64,000 nucleotides of DNA from Halosimplex amylolyticum (GTDB lineage Archaea; Halobacteriota; Halobacteria; Halobacteriales; Haloarculaceae), in contig NZ_JBLKNW010000011.1 of the NCBI RefSeq assembly GCF_051414035.1, positions 26,388 through 90,387 on the forward strand, in the 5' to 3' direction. The notes under the pieces are model-generated. The model was not told where the DNA came from and did no database searches. It saw only the letters and a program-made list of their open reading frames with translations. Position numbers and translations under genes: made by a program. Shown here piece after piece: positions 27,501 to 35,878 of the stretch. Position 1 is the stretch's first letter, and each line of letters begins with the position of its first letter.

Positions 27501-27785
27501 CTCGAACGCCGTCTCGGGGTCGAGCACGTCACCCCACTCGTTGTTCGCGGGCGTCAACACCGGGTCGCTGGCGGCCGCGACGCTCGCGTCGGCGACTGCA
27601 GCTCTGAGGGCCGCCCGCGCGTCGGCCGTCGTCCGCTCGACGGCCAGGTCCACCGCGGGCTCTGGAGTGGGTCGGGGCCGGTGGACCGCACTGGCGAACA
27701 GCGCGCTGGACAGCACCAGGAGGACGCCGACCAGCGCGAACGGGACCCGACCGCGCGTCCCCAGTTCGAATCCGCGCCGGCTCAC
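24534..27785 (-). CDS. Large exported protein of pilus/Tad-like locus (DUF7286-like)
   Basis: The protein has 1083 residues with one N-terminal membrane anchor (VPFALVGVLLVLSSALFASAV) after SRRGFELGTRG. The remainder should be outside the cell. It is rich in Arg/Asp/Val, with N-glycosylation sequons (NAT, NVT, NGS) and a second hydrophobic stretch near the C-terminus (VTFTTRTSVVVVVPAGGTGVG). The start GTG 27785 overlaps the previous stop by GTGA, the coupling seen across this operon; GTG 27794 would give three more residues. It matches no enzyme I know. It is conserved with this ATPase locus and probably is a structural or anchoring part of the surface machine. Confidence 0.75.
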   Translation of the reverse strand: MSRRGFELGTRGRVPFALVGVLLVLSSALFASAVHRPRPTPEPAVDLAVERTTADARAALRAAVADASVAAASDPVLTPANNEWGDVLDPETAFEDALRARIYLAARGRLDSVARTHRGVRANATLAPTPTPDALGEAIERVDVERTGPNGASLRVELSNVTVQATDGGRVVGTEEVSFSVVVATPVLAVHDRVETYQERLKAGVAKPGLGQRLTSRLYAVAWARGYAQYGGAPIDNVVANRHVELVTNGAVLDVQRSTFGRSDPDGRQALSGATAAVGIQDLVSARGPADPGVNKLLQQQLRSATTPAESAGVPGLASGGTDAPAPDETINVSVGLSADRAFRDLLTEGAINGTIDSVYRERVRALSATERVSGGKPGRPGPPAEPGRWEFRTETTSTDVLGVSNATRGPGVAVPSGYHRLETYVRTVRLRHERRAVWYHNGSLNATTRTSTETERVTVSVVGNHAVTPYAPDNPIATVHERGGPFDGPNLADVPARVREHVDAAGGPDALAGRAARGAVDTGPRPVHGEWPDELSPWIYAGLVDLRRAVRNASVSVSRGRMGTHQVNPAAKLAEHLRQRRAKLVDAPDTYPHVAAKARAAVRGRYLDLVLERLDQRADDNSERENALADALDSVGGPSLSQLRTGYDARRADDRGDRPGSGGRPGGASGDPATDLDMHVDGAPPYLTLTEVSHGDVAAVSDDDSPTYPLTARNVNYVTIPYGDATDAVLTALMPGGSSRDRRLVTAARALRAANRTLDHRPNATVAERRDRLRSKVDSAVDAIRGDLKHELLLLGVGNDSTQRERVVDDGLSQWRSLDGRALALSNGSVIEPTVAAAEERTTDDGWTTRERDRVRLRLRTALYDSLESERGKVSGPAVTAATEHVKAAVRKRVKSEVSGVLEKQFNESVSEIPAGIPLAPPLGSWVATMNVWSVTVRGQYARFAVETPRRTPGAGDASLNYVRDGSNATLDIDGDGEEDVLGRASRVTFTTRTSVVVVVPAGGTGVGDIDGVAVEESKGWAIPGPVDRERPWTGEEYPLSIDGSNEDCEGESEDGAEAHVDPRPAGLDTDPGCRSESDSDL

Positions 27786-28666
27786 GGCGACCACGTCCTG
27801 ACGACGAGCCGTACCTGATGGGACCTGACGGCACGCGCGGCCGCTTCTGGCGTCTCGAACCGACGTCGCAGGTCCGCGTGCAGTCGCTTCGCGAGCGCAC
27901 GGGTGAGCTTCCGGTTGGCCGGCTCGACGCCCCGCGGATGCGATAGCCCGGGCGTCTCGACGCCCAGGACGCTGGACGTCCGGCGGTACCGGTGGGCCGT
28001 CAGCGCACGGTCCGGCCCTTCGCTGTAGAGCGCGGCGCGCATCTCGGACTCGGGGAAGAGACCGTCGACGACCGACCGGGAAACCGCGGTCGCGACGCCC
28101 CCGTACCCGCCGCGCCGGGCCGCTCGCTGGGCCTCGGACGTCACGTTCGGCAAACCGCTCGCAGCTGTCACCGTCGCGACAGACACGTCCGCGTCTCGGG
28201 GTGGTGCGTCGCCGACGACGAACGACGACCCGAGTGTCGAGCCGGGATACGGTCGCCAGGCGACGGCGACCTGGAGGTTCGCTTCGCGGGTGTGGAGCAC
28301 CCGCTCGGCCGCGGCGCGGCTCTCCGCACGGAGTTCCCCGCCAGTGCCGAAAAGCGACGTCCCGCCGAGCGACGGCGTCGAGACCGCGGAGGCGGCGAGC
28401 AACTCCGCGTGCGTGCCGCGAGCGGTCCGCGTGACGCTGACCGACTGGCTCTCACTGCCGCCGAGGAGCGACGACGCCACGGTCACCGAGCGGGTGTAGG
28501 TCACCTCGGCCGTGCTCGTCGCGAGCACGTCGGCGGTCTCCTCGGCGACGCGGTTCCCGTCGACGTCGCCCCTGGCGTCCACGCCGGCGAGGACGCCGAC
28601 GGCGACGCCCACGAGCAGGACGAAGATCACGGTATCGAAGGCCGTACTCGACGCTCTCACGTCCAT
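27782..28666 (-). CDS. Single-anchor exported protein of pilus/Tad-like locus (DUF7284-like)
   Basis: The protein has 294 residues. Residues about 8-30 form one helix (AFDTVIFVLLVGVAVGVLAGV) directly after a short polar N-terminus (MDVRASST), a pilin-like or TadE/F-like topology. The remainder is Ala/Arg/Ser rich. The start overlaps the previous gene by 10 bp, and its stop overlaps the next start by GTGA. I do not recognise catalytic residues. Confidence 0.75.
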   Translation of the reverse strand: MDVRASSTAFDTVIFVLLVGVAVGVLAGVDARGDVDGNRVAEETADVLATSTAEVTYTRSVTVASSLLGGSESQSVSVTRTARGTHAELLAASAVSTPSLGGTSLFGTGGELRAESRAAAERVLHTREANLQVAVAWRPYPGSTLGSSFVVGDAPPRDADVSVATVTAASGLPNVTSEAQRAARRGGYGGVATAVSRSVVDGLFPESEMRAALYSEGPDRALTAHRYRRTSSVLGVETPGLSHPRGVEPANRKLTRALAKRLHADLRRRFETPEAAARAVRSHQVRLVVRTWSP

Positions 28667-29049
28667 ACGCGCACCTCCAGTCGGCCCGGGATCACGCGTC
28701 CGGCGTCGATGCGGACGCTAACCCGCCGGCTCGCAACGTCCGCGGTCGTGGGTGCGGTGGGACCGGCGTGCTCGGTCCGGTCGCCCACTGTGAGTGTCGC
28801 GTTGGCCTCGAATCCGCCCGGAGCGCGGTCGAGCGCGGCGTCCAACCGTCCTTCCCTGGCGACGCCCCCGACCGTCACCGCTCGTTCGACGCGGTCGGCG
28901 GCAGCCTCTGCGTGGTTCCGATCGGCGGGTCCCGGCAGGCTGGCCTCGAACGCGCCCGCGTACAGGGCCAGCGCGAGCGCGACCACGAATACAGCGACCA
29001 CGGCCGCGATCGGCTCGGTCTGGCCACTATTCGCCGACCAGCGTGGCAT
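28657..29049 (-). CDS. Pilin-like minor subunit (DUF7285-like)
   Basis: The protein has 130 residues. The N-terminus MPRWSANSGQTEPIAAVVAVFVVALALALY has a short positively charged leader, Gly-Gln, then a helix with an early Glu, as in class III/Tad-type prepilins cleaved before the hydrophobic core. The rest is a small beta-rich exported domain (DRAPGGFEANATLTVG). ATG 29049 is used; a longer frame to 29088 is poor. It overlaps the gene before it by 23 bp. Confidence 0.72.
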   Translation of the reverse strand: MPRWSANSGQTEPIAAVVAVFVVALALALYAGAFEASLPGPADRNHAEAAADRVERAVTVGGVAREGRLDAALDRAPGGFEANATLTVGDRTEHAGPTAPTTADVASRRVSVRIDAGRVIPGRLEVRVWT

Positions 29050-29503
29050 TGACCTCCCCCCACGTGACCCGGCGAACGACGAGACCATCGGGCGCTGGCT
29101 GCCACGACGGGTCGCGCGTCCGCGACCGGTTTAGTGCCCGTTCGAAGCGGGCTCGGCTCGCGAACGCGCGGTCCGGCGGTACCCCGTGTAAGACCGCGTC
29201 GAGCCGGTCGCCGTCGCCTCCTTTCGCGGGGACGACGGGACCGTACGCGAACGACGCGTGTGCGTCCCCGCCGGGGCCGCGGAGCCCGAGGCGGTGGGAC
29301 CCGAGTCGGATCTGGCGGGCGTCGATCGGGTGTCTGGCAGTCGCTTCGTGCGGGCTCGACGCGACGCTGTCGACTGTGCGAGCGACGCTGGTCGCGTCCG
29401 GTGGCGGTGCGGTCGGAACCCGGAGCGCCAGCCCCAGGACGCCCGCGCCGACGACCGCGAGGGCCAGCCAGACGTACGTCGATTCGACGGCGGTGTCGAA
29501 CAT
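29027..29503 (-). CDS. Pilin-like minor subunit (DUF7283-like)
   Basis: The protein has 158 residues with a single N-terminal helix (STYVWLALAVVGAGVLGLALRV) after MFDTAVE and an exported C-terminal domain (IRLGSHRLGLRGPGGDAHASFAYG). It starts 34 bp after the GspF-type gene stop and overlaps the next gene by 23 bp. It is likely one of the assembled or accessory subunits of the machine. The assignment rests on topology and context. Confidence 0.72.
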   Translation of the reverse strand: MFDTAVESTYVWLALAVVGAGVLGLALRVPTAPPPDATSVARTVDSVASSPHEATARHPIDARQIRLGSHRLGLRGPGGDAHASFAYGPVVPAKGGDGDRLDAVLHGVPPDRAFASRARFERALNRSRTRDPSWQPAPDGLVVRRVTWGEVNATLVGE

Positions 29504-29537
29504 GGGCCGGCCTGGTCGCCCGACCGGATTTAAATCT

Positions 29538-31319
29538 TCAGACGAGCCAGCCCGTGCCGACGAGGCCGGCGACGAAGACGGCACTGGCGAGACAGAGCGC
29601 CCGCCCCACCCGGTAGCCCACGAGCGAACGGTCGAGTCCCCGTTCGAGGCCGGTCGCGAGCACCGTCAGGATCGCGGCGAGCGCCGCGACGTAGATCCCT
29701 ACGGCGATTCCGAGCGCGGCGGGCGAGACCGCGGCCGTGAGCGGGCCGTCCGAACTCATCTGCTCCGCGAGCGTTATCGTGGCGCCGCCCACGAGCGGGC
29801 CGAACACCGCCGCGGTGTTCGCGAGCGTCGACGTGACCCGTTCCAGGTCGCGCCTGATCTCCCGCTCGACGCCGCGCAGATCGTCGAGGTGGTCCGCCAT
29901 CGCGACGATCGCCGGTCCCGCGGGCTGGCCCTCCGAGGCGGCGACGGCGAGGAGTTCTGCCGTGCTCCGTGCGCGTTTGCTCGGAACGGTGGCGAGCGCG
30001 CCGTGTTCCCCGAGGAACGACTCCCGGACGCCCGCGCGGACCTGCCGCTGCTGGCGAGCGGCGTCGGCGAGCACGTCACCGGTCGCCGACTCCAGCAGTT
30101 CGACCGCGTCGTCGAGCGCCGCCTCGACTGCGCGGCCGCGTCCGACCTCGCGGCCGACGAGGTAGAGCGCGTCCGGGAGCCCCTCCTCCACGGCCTCGAC
30201 GCGGTCGCGGACGGCGGTCATTGGTCGATACGCGACGACGAGCGAGACCCCCAGTCCCGCCGTCGGCGCCGTCACGAGCGCGGTCCACGGCGCCGCGACG
30301 CGGCCGACGAGCAGCCAGGCGCCCGCCGCTGCCGCGCACCCGAGCACGGGCGCGGGCCATCGCCGGTCTGGAACGGCCGGGTGAGCGCGGGATATCTGCG
30401 TGGGCGGGAAGGCGACGGGTCGGCGCGCGAGCAGCCAGACGCTCGCCGCGACCAGGGCCACCGGGAGGAGGACGTCGTAGCCGAGCACCACCGCGGCGAG
30501 CGGCACTTCCACGCCGACCGTGCCGGCCGTCGGGAGCAAGGCGACGAGTGCGAGCGGGAGTAACACGCCGAACGCGTAGAGCGCAGTGGCCGGTCCCTGG
30601 ACGGACGCCGCGAATTCGGCCATCGTCTCGCGCGTCCCGTCGAGGGTCACGTCGAGGGCGGCGTCGAGCGCTCGCTCCCGTTCTTCCGGAGGTGCCGACC
30701 CGGCCGACTCCACGAGCGTGAGCGCGCGCCGGAGCGCCGGAAACCACTCGGCCCACTCGTCGACGAACGACGACAGCCCAGATCTGCCAGTTCCACGAGC
30801 CTGCCGGGCGTGTTCGGCGAGGCTCCGTGCGAGCCGCCCGCCGCCGGTGTCGACCGCGAACGCGGCGGCCGTCTCCGGCGTCGGTGTGAGCCGCATCCGC
30901 AACACGGCGCTGCTGACGAGTTCCGGCGCCGTCCCGAGCGCCCGAGTCCGGCTCGCTGTCGCGAGCACGCGCGGCGAATACCGCGCGACCGCGGTAACGG
31001 CCGTCCCGACGAGGAGTCCGGCGGCGATAGCGACCGACGGTACACCGACCAGCGCGATCACCGGGAGCGCGACCGCGACCGCAGCGACGACGCCGGCACC
31101 GTCGCCCGCCCGCAGGACCGTCTCGGCGTCGAGGTCGCCGTCGAGGAACGCGAGCGCCCGCGAGATCTTCGGATCGGGGTCCGGCGTCCACGCTGGAATC
31201 GACGCGAGCGCCTCGACGACGACCACGATCCGCGACGACTCGCTTCGTCCGTTCGCTCCGGTCAGTCCCAGCGTCCGAGAGGGACCGTCCGCTTCCGCGG
31301 ACCGACCGTCGGGCGTCAC
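29538..31319 (-). CDS. Type II/IV secretion F-type membrane platform protein (TadC-like, two GspF domains)
   Basis: The protein has 593 residues. Hydrophobic segments occur at the N-terminus (VVAAVAVALPVIALVGV), in the middle (PATALYAFGVLLPLALVALL and LLPVALVAASVWLL) and near the C-terminus (AALGIAVGIYVAALAAILTVLA). Two cytoplasmic helical GspF-like domains are visible: around LARSLAEHARQARGTGRSGLSSFVDEW and around LPDALYLVGREVGRGRAVEAALDDAVE. Such a platform turns ATPase motion into pilus or pseudopilus assembly. The start GTG 31319 overlaps the ATPase stop by GTGA; the longer frame from 31397 is discarded. Confidence 0.87.
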   Translation of the reverse strand: MTPDGRSAEADGPSRTLGLTGANGRSESSRIVVVVEALASIPAWTPDPDPKISRALAFLDGDLDAETVLRAGDGAGVVAAVAVALPVIALVGVPSVAIAAGLLVGTAVTAVARYSPRVLATASRTRALGTAPELVSSAVLRMRLTPTPETAAAFAVDTGGGRLARSLAEHARQARGTGRSGLSSFVDEWAEWFPALRRALTLVESAGSAPPEERERALDAALDVTLDGTRETMAEFAASVQGPATALYAFGVLLPLALVALLPTAGTVGVEVPLAAVVLGYDVLLPVALVAASVWLLARRPVAFPPTQISRAHPAVPDRRWPAPVLGCAAAAGAWLLVGRVAAPWTALVTAPTAGLGVSLVVAYRPMTAVRDRVEAVEEGLPDALYLVGREVGRGRAVEAALDDAVELLESATGDVLADAARQQRQVRAGVRESFLGEHGALATVPSKRARSTAELLAVAASEGQPAGPAIVAMADHLDDLRGVEREIRRDLERVTSTLANTAAVFGPLVGGATITLAEQMSSDGPLTAAVSPAALGIAVGIYVAALAAILTVLATGLERGLDRSLVGYRVGRALCLASAVFVAGLVGTGWLV

Positions 31320-33259
31320 GATTTCACCCGGTCCACGCGGGCCTGTTCGACCGTCTCGGGGGCCGTCCTGCCCGTCGACGCGAGGTCGTCCAGCCACGTC
31401 GTCCGGGCGGCGAGTTCCTCGCGGAGGTCGGCGTACGTCTCGTCCGGACCCGCCAGCGACTCGACGAGGCGGCTATTACCCCGCTCGATCCGGTCGGTGG
31501 ACGCGAGCCCGTCGGCGTCGCGTTCGAAGAGCGACGCGAATTCGACCGAACCGGGGCCGGGTTCCGCCTCGCGGCCGCTGGCCCCCGATCCCGTCCCGCT
31601 CCCGGTCCCGATCCGCTGGACTTCCTCGACGGAACGGACGCGTCGCTGCGTTCCCGCGTCCGTCTCGGCGGCTTCGAGCGTGACCAGGAAGTCCGTGGCG
31701 GCGAACGAGCTCGGGGCGACGCCCAGGTCCGAGATGACGCGTTCGCGGACGTCCGCGCCGCCGTCGCCGTGGATCGTGCCGAGTACCGCGCCGTCGTTCG
31801 CCCCCACGCGCATCGCCTCGTACAGGGTTTCGGCTTCCTCCCCGCGGATCTCCCCGACGACCAGCGCCCCGCTCCCGAGTCGGAGCGCCGTCCGCAGGGC
31901 TTCCGTCGGGCTGGTTCCGGCGCCGTCGAGCGAACTCCGGAGCGCCTGCACGTCTCGCCCGCCCGACTGGAGCGCATCCACCGGGAGCTCGGGCGTGTCC
32001 TCGATGACGACGCTCCGGGTCTCCGGGGGGACTTCCCAGAGGAGCGCGCTCAGACAGGTGGTCTTGCCGGCGCCGCGGGGGCCGGCGACGAGGCCGGCCG
32101 CGCCGCGTTCGACCGCGACCGAGAGGAGCGCGGCCGCGTCCGCGGACGTCGTCCCGTTCGCGACGAGTGCGGGCAGCGTCCACGGGTCGCGGTCGCCGGC
32201 CCGGAAGGCGAAGGCGATGCCGTCGCTCACCGGATCGGTCACCGCGGCCACGCGGACGCGTCGGTCGCCCGTCGCCACCGCCGCGTCGAGCGTCGGATCC
32301 GCCCCGGAGAAGGCCCGCCCACTCTCGCGGCGGAAGCGTGAGGCGAGCGCTTCGGCCCCCTCGCGAGTGAGTCGGACGTTCGTTCGCATCGTCTCGCCGT
32401 CGACGCGGACTCGCAGCGGCGTCGACGCGACCGGGGCGGTGGCGAACACGTCGGAGACGCGCTCGTCGGCGAACAGATCCGCGACGACGCCGTAGCCTCG
32501 CGCGTGCTTCCGGAGCACCTCCGCGATCTCCTCGACGGGGTCGTCCTCCCCGGCGACGCTCCGTACCGCCCGTCCGGGCGCCCGTTCGGCCCCCGACGTC
32601 GCACCAGCCGCCAGTCGCTCGTAGGCGGCGGCGAGCGTCGCCGTCGCCGACGCGTCGAAGCGTGCCTCGACCGGTTCGAGGTGATAGGTCCGGACGGCGT
32701 CGTCGGGTCGGTCGTAGACGCGAACGATCGCACCTGTGTCGAGTTCCCGGCGCGACGCGAGCCGCGCGTCCGACGGGGGGCGCGCGGCGACCCGGGAGCG
32801 GCTCACGGTCGGCCCCACGAACGGGCTGAGGGCGTCCTCGTAGTCTCGCGCCCGGGCCGCACCGTCTGCGAGCCCGGTCTCGGCGGCGATTCGATTCACC
32901 GGACCGGCCCGGCCGGTCGCCTCCCGTGCCGCGGCGAGCGGATCGCGGGTCGCCAGTTCGGCCAGTCGCTCGTCGTGAAACCCGGCGGCGTCGGCGAACC
33001 GGCCCGCCGCGACGAGGAACGCCGCGGCGTCGCCTTCGTACGCCCGGACGACGCCGTCCGAACGGGTCGCGACGGCCGTCACGTCCCGCTCGGTGAGGGC
33101 GCCGACGACCGTCTCGCGGCAGTCCGCGGCCGATTCGAGCCGACCGGCGTCCGGGCAGTCGTTCGCGTCGACGAGGAGCCGGTCGCCCTCGAAGTCGGCG
33201 TGACACCGGCACGCTCCGGTATCCTCGTTCCCTCGGAGTCGAGACAGCAGCGCGTGCAT
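31316..33259 (-). CDS. Type II/IV secretion system ATPase (TadA/PilB-like)
   Basis: The protein has 647 residues. An N-terminal region with clustered Cys/His (CRCHADF, DC at about 33, DC at about 47) may bind a metal. The N2-like region (VSDVFATAPVASTPLRVRVDG) precedes the ATPase: Walker A GPRGAGKTT (Lys about 399), Asp box IEDTPEL, Walker B LVVGEIRGEEAETL (about 470) and His box GTIHGDG. These are hallmarks of pilus-assembly/secretion ATPases. It is coupled to the TadC-like gene by GTGA. Confidence 0.92.
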   Translation of the reverse strand: MHALLSRLRGNEDTGACRCHADFEGDRLLVDANDCPDAGRLESAADCRETVVGALTERDVTAVATRSDGVVRAYEGDAAAFLVAAGRFADAAGFHDERLAELATRDPLAAAREATGRAGPVNRIAAETGLADGAARARDYEDALSPFVGPTVSRSRVAARPPSDARLASRRELDTGAIVRVYDRPDDAVRTYHLEPVEARFDASATATLAAAYERLAAGATSGAERAPGRAVRSVAGEDDPVEEIAEVLRKHARGYGVVADLFADERVSDVFATAPVASTPLRVRVDGETMRTNVRLTREGAEALASRFRRESGRAFSGADPTLDAAVATGDRRVRVAAVTDPVSDGIAFAFRAGDRDPWTLPALVANGTTSADAAALLSVAVERGAAGLVAGPRGAGKTTCLSALLWEVPPETRSVVIEDTPELPVDALQSGGRDVQALRSSLDGAGTSPTEALRTALRLGSGALVVGEIRGEEAETLYEAMRVGANDGAVLGTIHGDGGADVRERVISDLGVAPSSFAATDFLVTLEAAETDAGTQRRVRSVEEVQRIGTGSGTGSGASGREAEPGPGSVEFASLFERDADGLASTDRIERGNSRLVESLAGPDETYADLREELAARTTWLDDLASTGRTAPETVEQARVDRVKS

Positions 33260-33286
33260 GGCCGCGGCTGGTCCCGGGTTCGTACT

Positions 33287-33793
33287 TCAACTTTCGCGCC
33301 CCACGCGGACGACTGTCGTCCCGTTCTCGGCGACGAGTCGGAGGACCAGCCGCGTTCGGCCGCCGCCGAGGTGGAGCGATCGACCGTCCTGCGGCCGGAT
33401 CCGCACGCCGTCGGCGACGATGGTGTGCTCGGTGCCCCCCGAGACGCGCCAGGTGAACCGCGTCGCCGTCGCGGCGGCCCCGCCGTTGGCAGCGACGCCG
33501 CCCGAATCGGCGGCCGACTCTCCGGTGGCCGGCGGCCGGACGGCGAAGTGCTCGACGCCGGCGCTGGCGAACCCCTCGGTCGGGAGGGCGAACGTCACGG
33601 CGCGGCGTGCGGGGGCGGTATCGCTCGGGAGCGCGTCGTTCCCTGCGGCGAGCGCTCGCGCCTCACTGACGAGACGCTCGGTGGCGTCCCGGACCGCGGT
33701 GTCGCTCCGCTGGACGCCCGCGTACTCGGTCGCGGGCACGACCACGCCCGCCACGGCGACGAGGAGCGCGACGGTGAACGCGACCCTGACCAC
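33287..33793 (-). CDS. Single-anchor exported protein (DUF7311-like) of pilus/Tad-like locus
   Basis: The protein has 168 residues. One helix starts immediately (VRVAFTVALLVAVAGVVVPA), then an exported part with VQRSDTAVRDATERLVSEARALAAG, predicted to be a pilin-like long helix extension. The C-terminal half is beta-rich. GTG 33793 is the first start after the preceding gene, 3 bp away. It is followed by the ATPase after 27 bp. No enzymatic motif is visible. Confidence 0.7.
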   Translation of the reverse strand: MVRVAFTVALLVAVAGVVVPATEYAGVQRSDTAVRDATERLVSEARALAAGNDALPSDTAPARRAVTFALPTEGFASAGVEHFAVRPPATGESAADSGGVAANGGAAATATRFTWRVSGGTEHTIVADGVRIRPQDGRSLHLGGGRTRLVLRLVAENGTTVVRVGRES

Positions 33794-33796
33794 GGG

Positions 33797-34606
33797 TCAC
33801 AGCGCGTCCCTGACGCGTTCGATGAACTGTTCGGTCTGGCTCTCTGCCTCGTCAGGTCCCGACGCTCCGCCCTCGGCATCGTCCCCCTCAGGGTCGACGC
33901 GTCCCGTCACACCGTCCTCCGGGTCCGGTTTCGGCCCCGATCCCGTCCCCGACTCCGAGCCCACCCCTGCCACTGACTCCGAGCCCACTCCCGCCACCGA
34001 CTCTGACTCCGACCCCGAGCGGCGCCTGGCCCGCCGGTCTCGTTGCTCTCGCGGCTGTCCACCGGTCTGCCGGCCGGACTGGTGTTCGCTCCTGTCCATC
34101 GAAGCCGGACCGTTCCCCGACGGGGACACACCGGTACCGGACTGCGGCCCGACGACTACGGAGTGATTCGCTTCGGCGCCGGTCCTGACGGATTCGTCGT
34201 CAGAGCCCGCCGAGTGGGCCGGCGCCCGTGCGGGTTCGGGAGCCGACGCGGCGGATTGCTGTCGCGGCGGCTTCTCGGTATCTCGGGCGGGACCGGCCGT
34301 TTCGACGGCCGCGGTGTCGCCCGTTTCGACGGCGGTTTCGAGGGCCTCGGCTTTCGCGAGCGCGGCGCTGGCGCGCCGTTCGACCTCGCGGTTGACCGCG
34401 CGAACGTTCCCGGCGTAGCCGCGGACGGCCTGGAGACCGGCTTCGAGCTCGTCGACGCGGTCCTCGAGGGCGTCGACCCGCGACGCCAGTTCGTTCGCCT
34501 CGCCGACGGCGTCGGCGGTCTCCCGGAGGTCGGTCAGGTCGGTGCCGTCGTCGGTCAGCGCGCGCTCGACCGCGTCGACGCGCGCTTCGAGGTCTCGCTC
34601 GGACAT
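33797..34606 (-). CDS. Coiled-coil protein with repeat linker (DUF7310-like), first gene of the pilus/Tad-like operon
   Basis: The protein has 269 residues. Residues 1-95 are a coiled coil (LEARVDAVERALTD, LASRVDALEDRVDELEAGLQAV). The middle is a low-complexity Ser/Gly/Gln/Arg linker with short repeats (SESVAGVG twice, then SESGTGSG). The C-terminal 20 residues (SQTEQFIERVRDAL) form an amphipathic helix that could bind the machinery. No membrane segment is seen, so it is a cytoplasmic candidate regulator or adaptor. ATG 34606 leaves 80 bp to the divergent cetZ gene. Confidence 0.75.
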   Translation of the reverse strand: MSERDLEARVDAVERALTDDGTDLTDLRETADAVGEANELASRVDALEDRVDELEAGLQAVRGYAGNVRAVNREVERRASAALAKAEALETAVETGDTAAVETAGPARDTEKPPRQQSAASAPEPARAPAHSAGSDDESVRTGAEANHSVVVGPQSGTGVSPSGNGPASMDRSEHQSGRQTGGQPREQRDRRARRRSGSESESVAGVGSESVAGVGSESGTGSGPKPDPEDGVTGRVDPEGDDAEGGASGPDEAESQTEQFIERVRDAL

Positions 34607-34657
34607 GGGACGCCCTCGTCCCGTCCTCGCACTTGAACCCTCGGGCGGTCCCAACGT

Positions 34658-34667
34658 TCAATAACCA
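34658..34667 (+). promoter_or_regulatory. TATA-like element for cetZ in the 80-bp divergent gap
   Basis: TTCAATAACC at about 34658 lies 20-29 bp before ATG 34687. The gap is so short that the pilus/Tad-like operon and cetZ must share or overlap promoter sequence. Confidence 0.4.
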
Positions 34668-34686
34668 TTGCACCGAGGGTACGGGT

Positions 34687-35772
34687 ATGAAGGTCGTCCT
34701 GATTGGTGTCGGCCAGGCCGGGGGGAAGGTCACCCAGCGGCTGGCCGAGTACGATTACGACATGGGTTTCGGCGCCGTCCAGGGCGCCATGGCGGTCAAC
34801 ACCGCCGAAGCTGATCTCCAGAGTCTGGACATCGATACGATGCTCATCGGCCGCGACCGCGTCAAGGGCCACGGGGTCGGGGGAGACAACGAACTCGGCG
34901 CCGAGATCATGCAAGACGAGGCGACGGAGGTGATGGACGGCCTCGACGCGAAGCTCTCCACGGAAGCCGAGGCCGTCGTCATCGTCGCCGGCCTCGGCGG
35001 CGGCACCGGCAGCGGCGGCGCACCGGCGCTCTCCCGCGAACTCAAGCGGATCTACGACGTCCCCGTCTACGTGCTCGGCATCCTCCCCGGCCGCGACGAG
35101 GGCGCGATCTATCAGGCCAACGCCGGCCGCTCACTCAAGACCGTCGCGCGCGAGGCAGACTCCCTCCTCCTCGTCGACAACGACGCCTGGCGGACCGCCG
35201 GCGAGAGCATGGAAGAAGGCTACAAGGAGATAAACGACAACATCGCCCAGCGACTCGGCCTCCTCTTCGCGTCGGGCGAGATCGAGGCCGTCGACGACAT
35301 CGCCGAGAGCGTCGTCGACTCCTCGGAGATCATCAACACGCTCCGCCCCGGCGGGATGGCCGTCCTGGGTTACGCGAGCGCCGCCGCCAGCGAAGACGCG
35401 GGCGAGAACGTCAACGCGATCACGTCGACGACTCGCAACGCCCTCCTGACGGGGACGAGCGTTCCCAACGTCGTCCAGGCGGAGACCGGCCTGCTCGTCG
35501 TCGCCGGCCAGCCCGAGCGCATCTCCCGGAAGGGCGTCGAGCGCGCCCGCTCGTGGGTCGAAGAGGAGACGGGCAGCATGCAAGTCCGCGGTGGCGACTT
35601 CCCGCTGGACTCCGAGCGGATCGCGACGCTCGTCCTCCTCGGCGGGGTCGAACGCTCGAACCGCATCGACGAGTTCATGCAACGCGCCCGGGAGGCGAGC
35701 AAGTCCGAACAGCAACACGAGAGCGAGGCCAAGGAAGCGTTCCTGAACGAGGAACTCGACGACCTCTTCTGA
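34687..35772 (+). CDS. cetZ: Tubulin-like protein CetZ
   Basis: The protein has 361 residues. It begins with VVLIGVGQAGGKV, and the tubulin signature GLGGGTGSGG is at about 102-111. GILPGRDEG and the T7-like region (YQANAGRSLKTV, DNDAW) follow. This clade is FtsZ/tubulin-like with CetZ-specific features and is known in haloarchaea to control cell shape and motility (CetZ1). Which paralogue this is cannot be settled. The C-terminal tail is acidic (SEAKEAFLNEELDDLF). It is divergent from the pilus/Tad-like operon with only 80 bp between starts. Confidence 0.9.
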   Translation: MKVVLIGVGQAGGKVTQRLAEYDYDMGFGAVQGAMAVNTAEADLQSLDIDTMLIGRDRVKGHGVGGDNELGAEIMQDEATEVMDGLDAKLSTEAEAVVIVAGLGGGTGSGGAPALSRELKRIYDVPVYVLGILPGRDEGAIYQANAGRSLKTVAREADSLLLVDNDAWRTAGESMEEGYKEINDNIAQRLGLLFASGEIEAVDDIAESVVDSSEIINTLRPGGMAVLGYASAAASEDAGENVNAITSTTRNALLTGTSVPNVVQAETGLLVVAGQPERISRKGVERARSWVEEETGSMQVRGGDFPLDSERIATLVLLGGVERSNRIDEFMQRAREASKSEQQHESEAKEAFLNEELDDLF

Positions 35773-35878
35773 ACGGGCGCGTCGCGGCCGCCGCGACGGG
35801 TGGCTCCCGCGCGCTCGTCCGCGCTGTCCGCCGTCTGGAAGCGAAAGCTCTAATCGCCGGGGAGGAAAAGGTGGGCAC

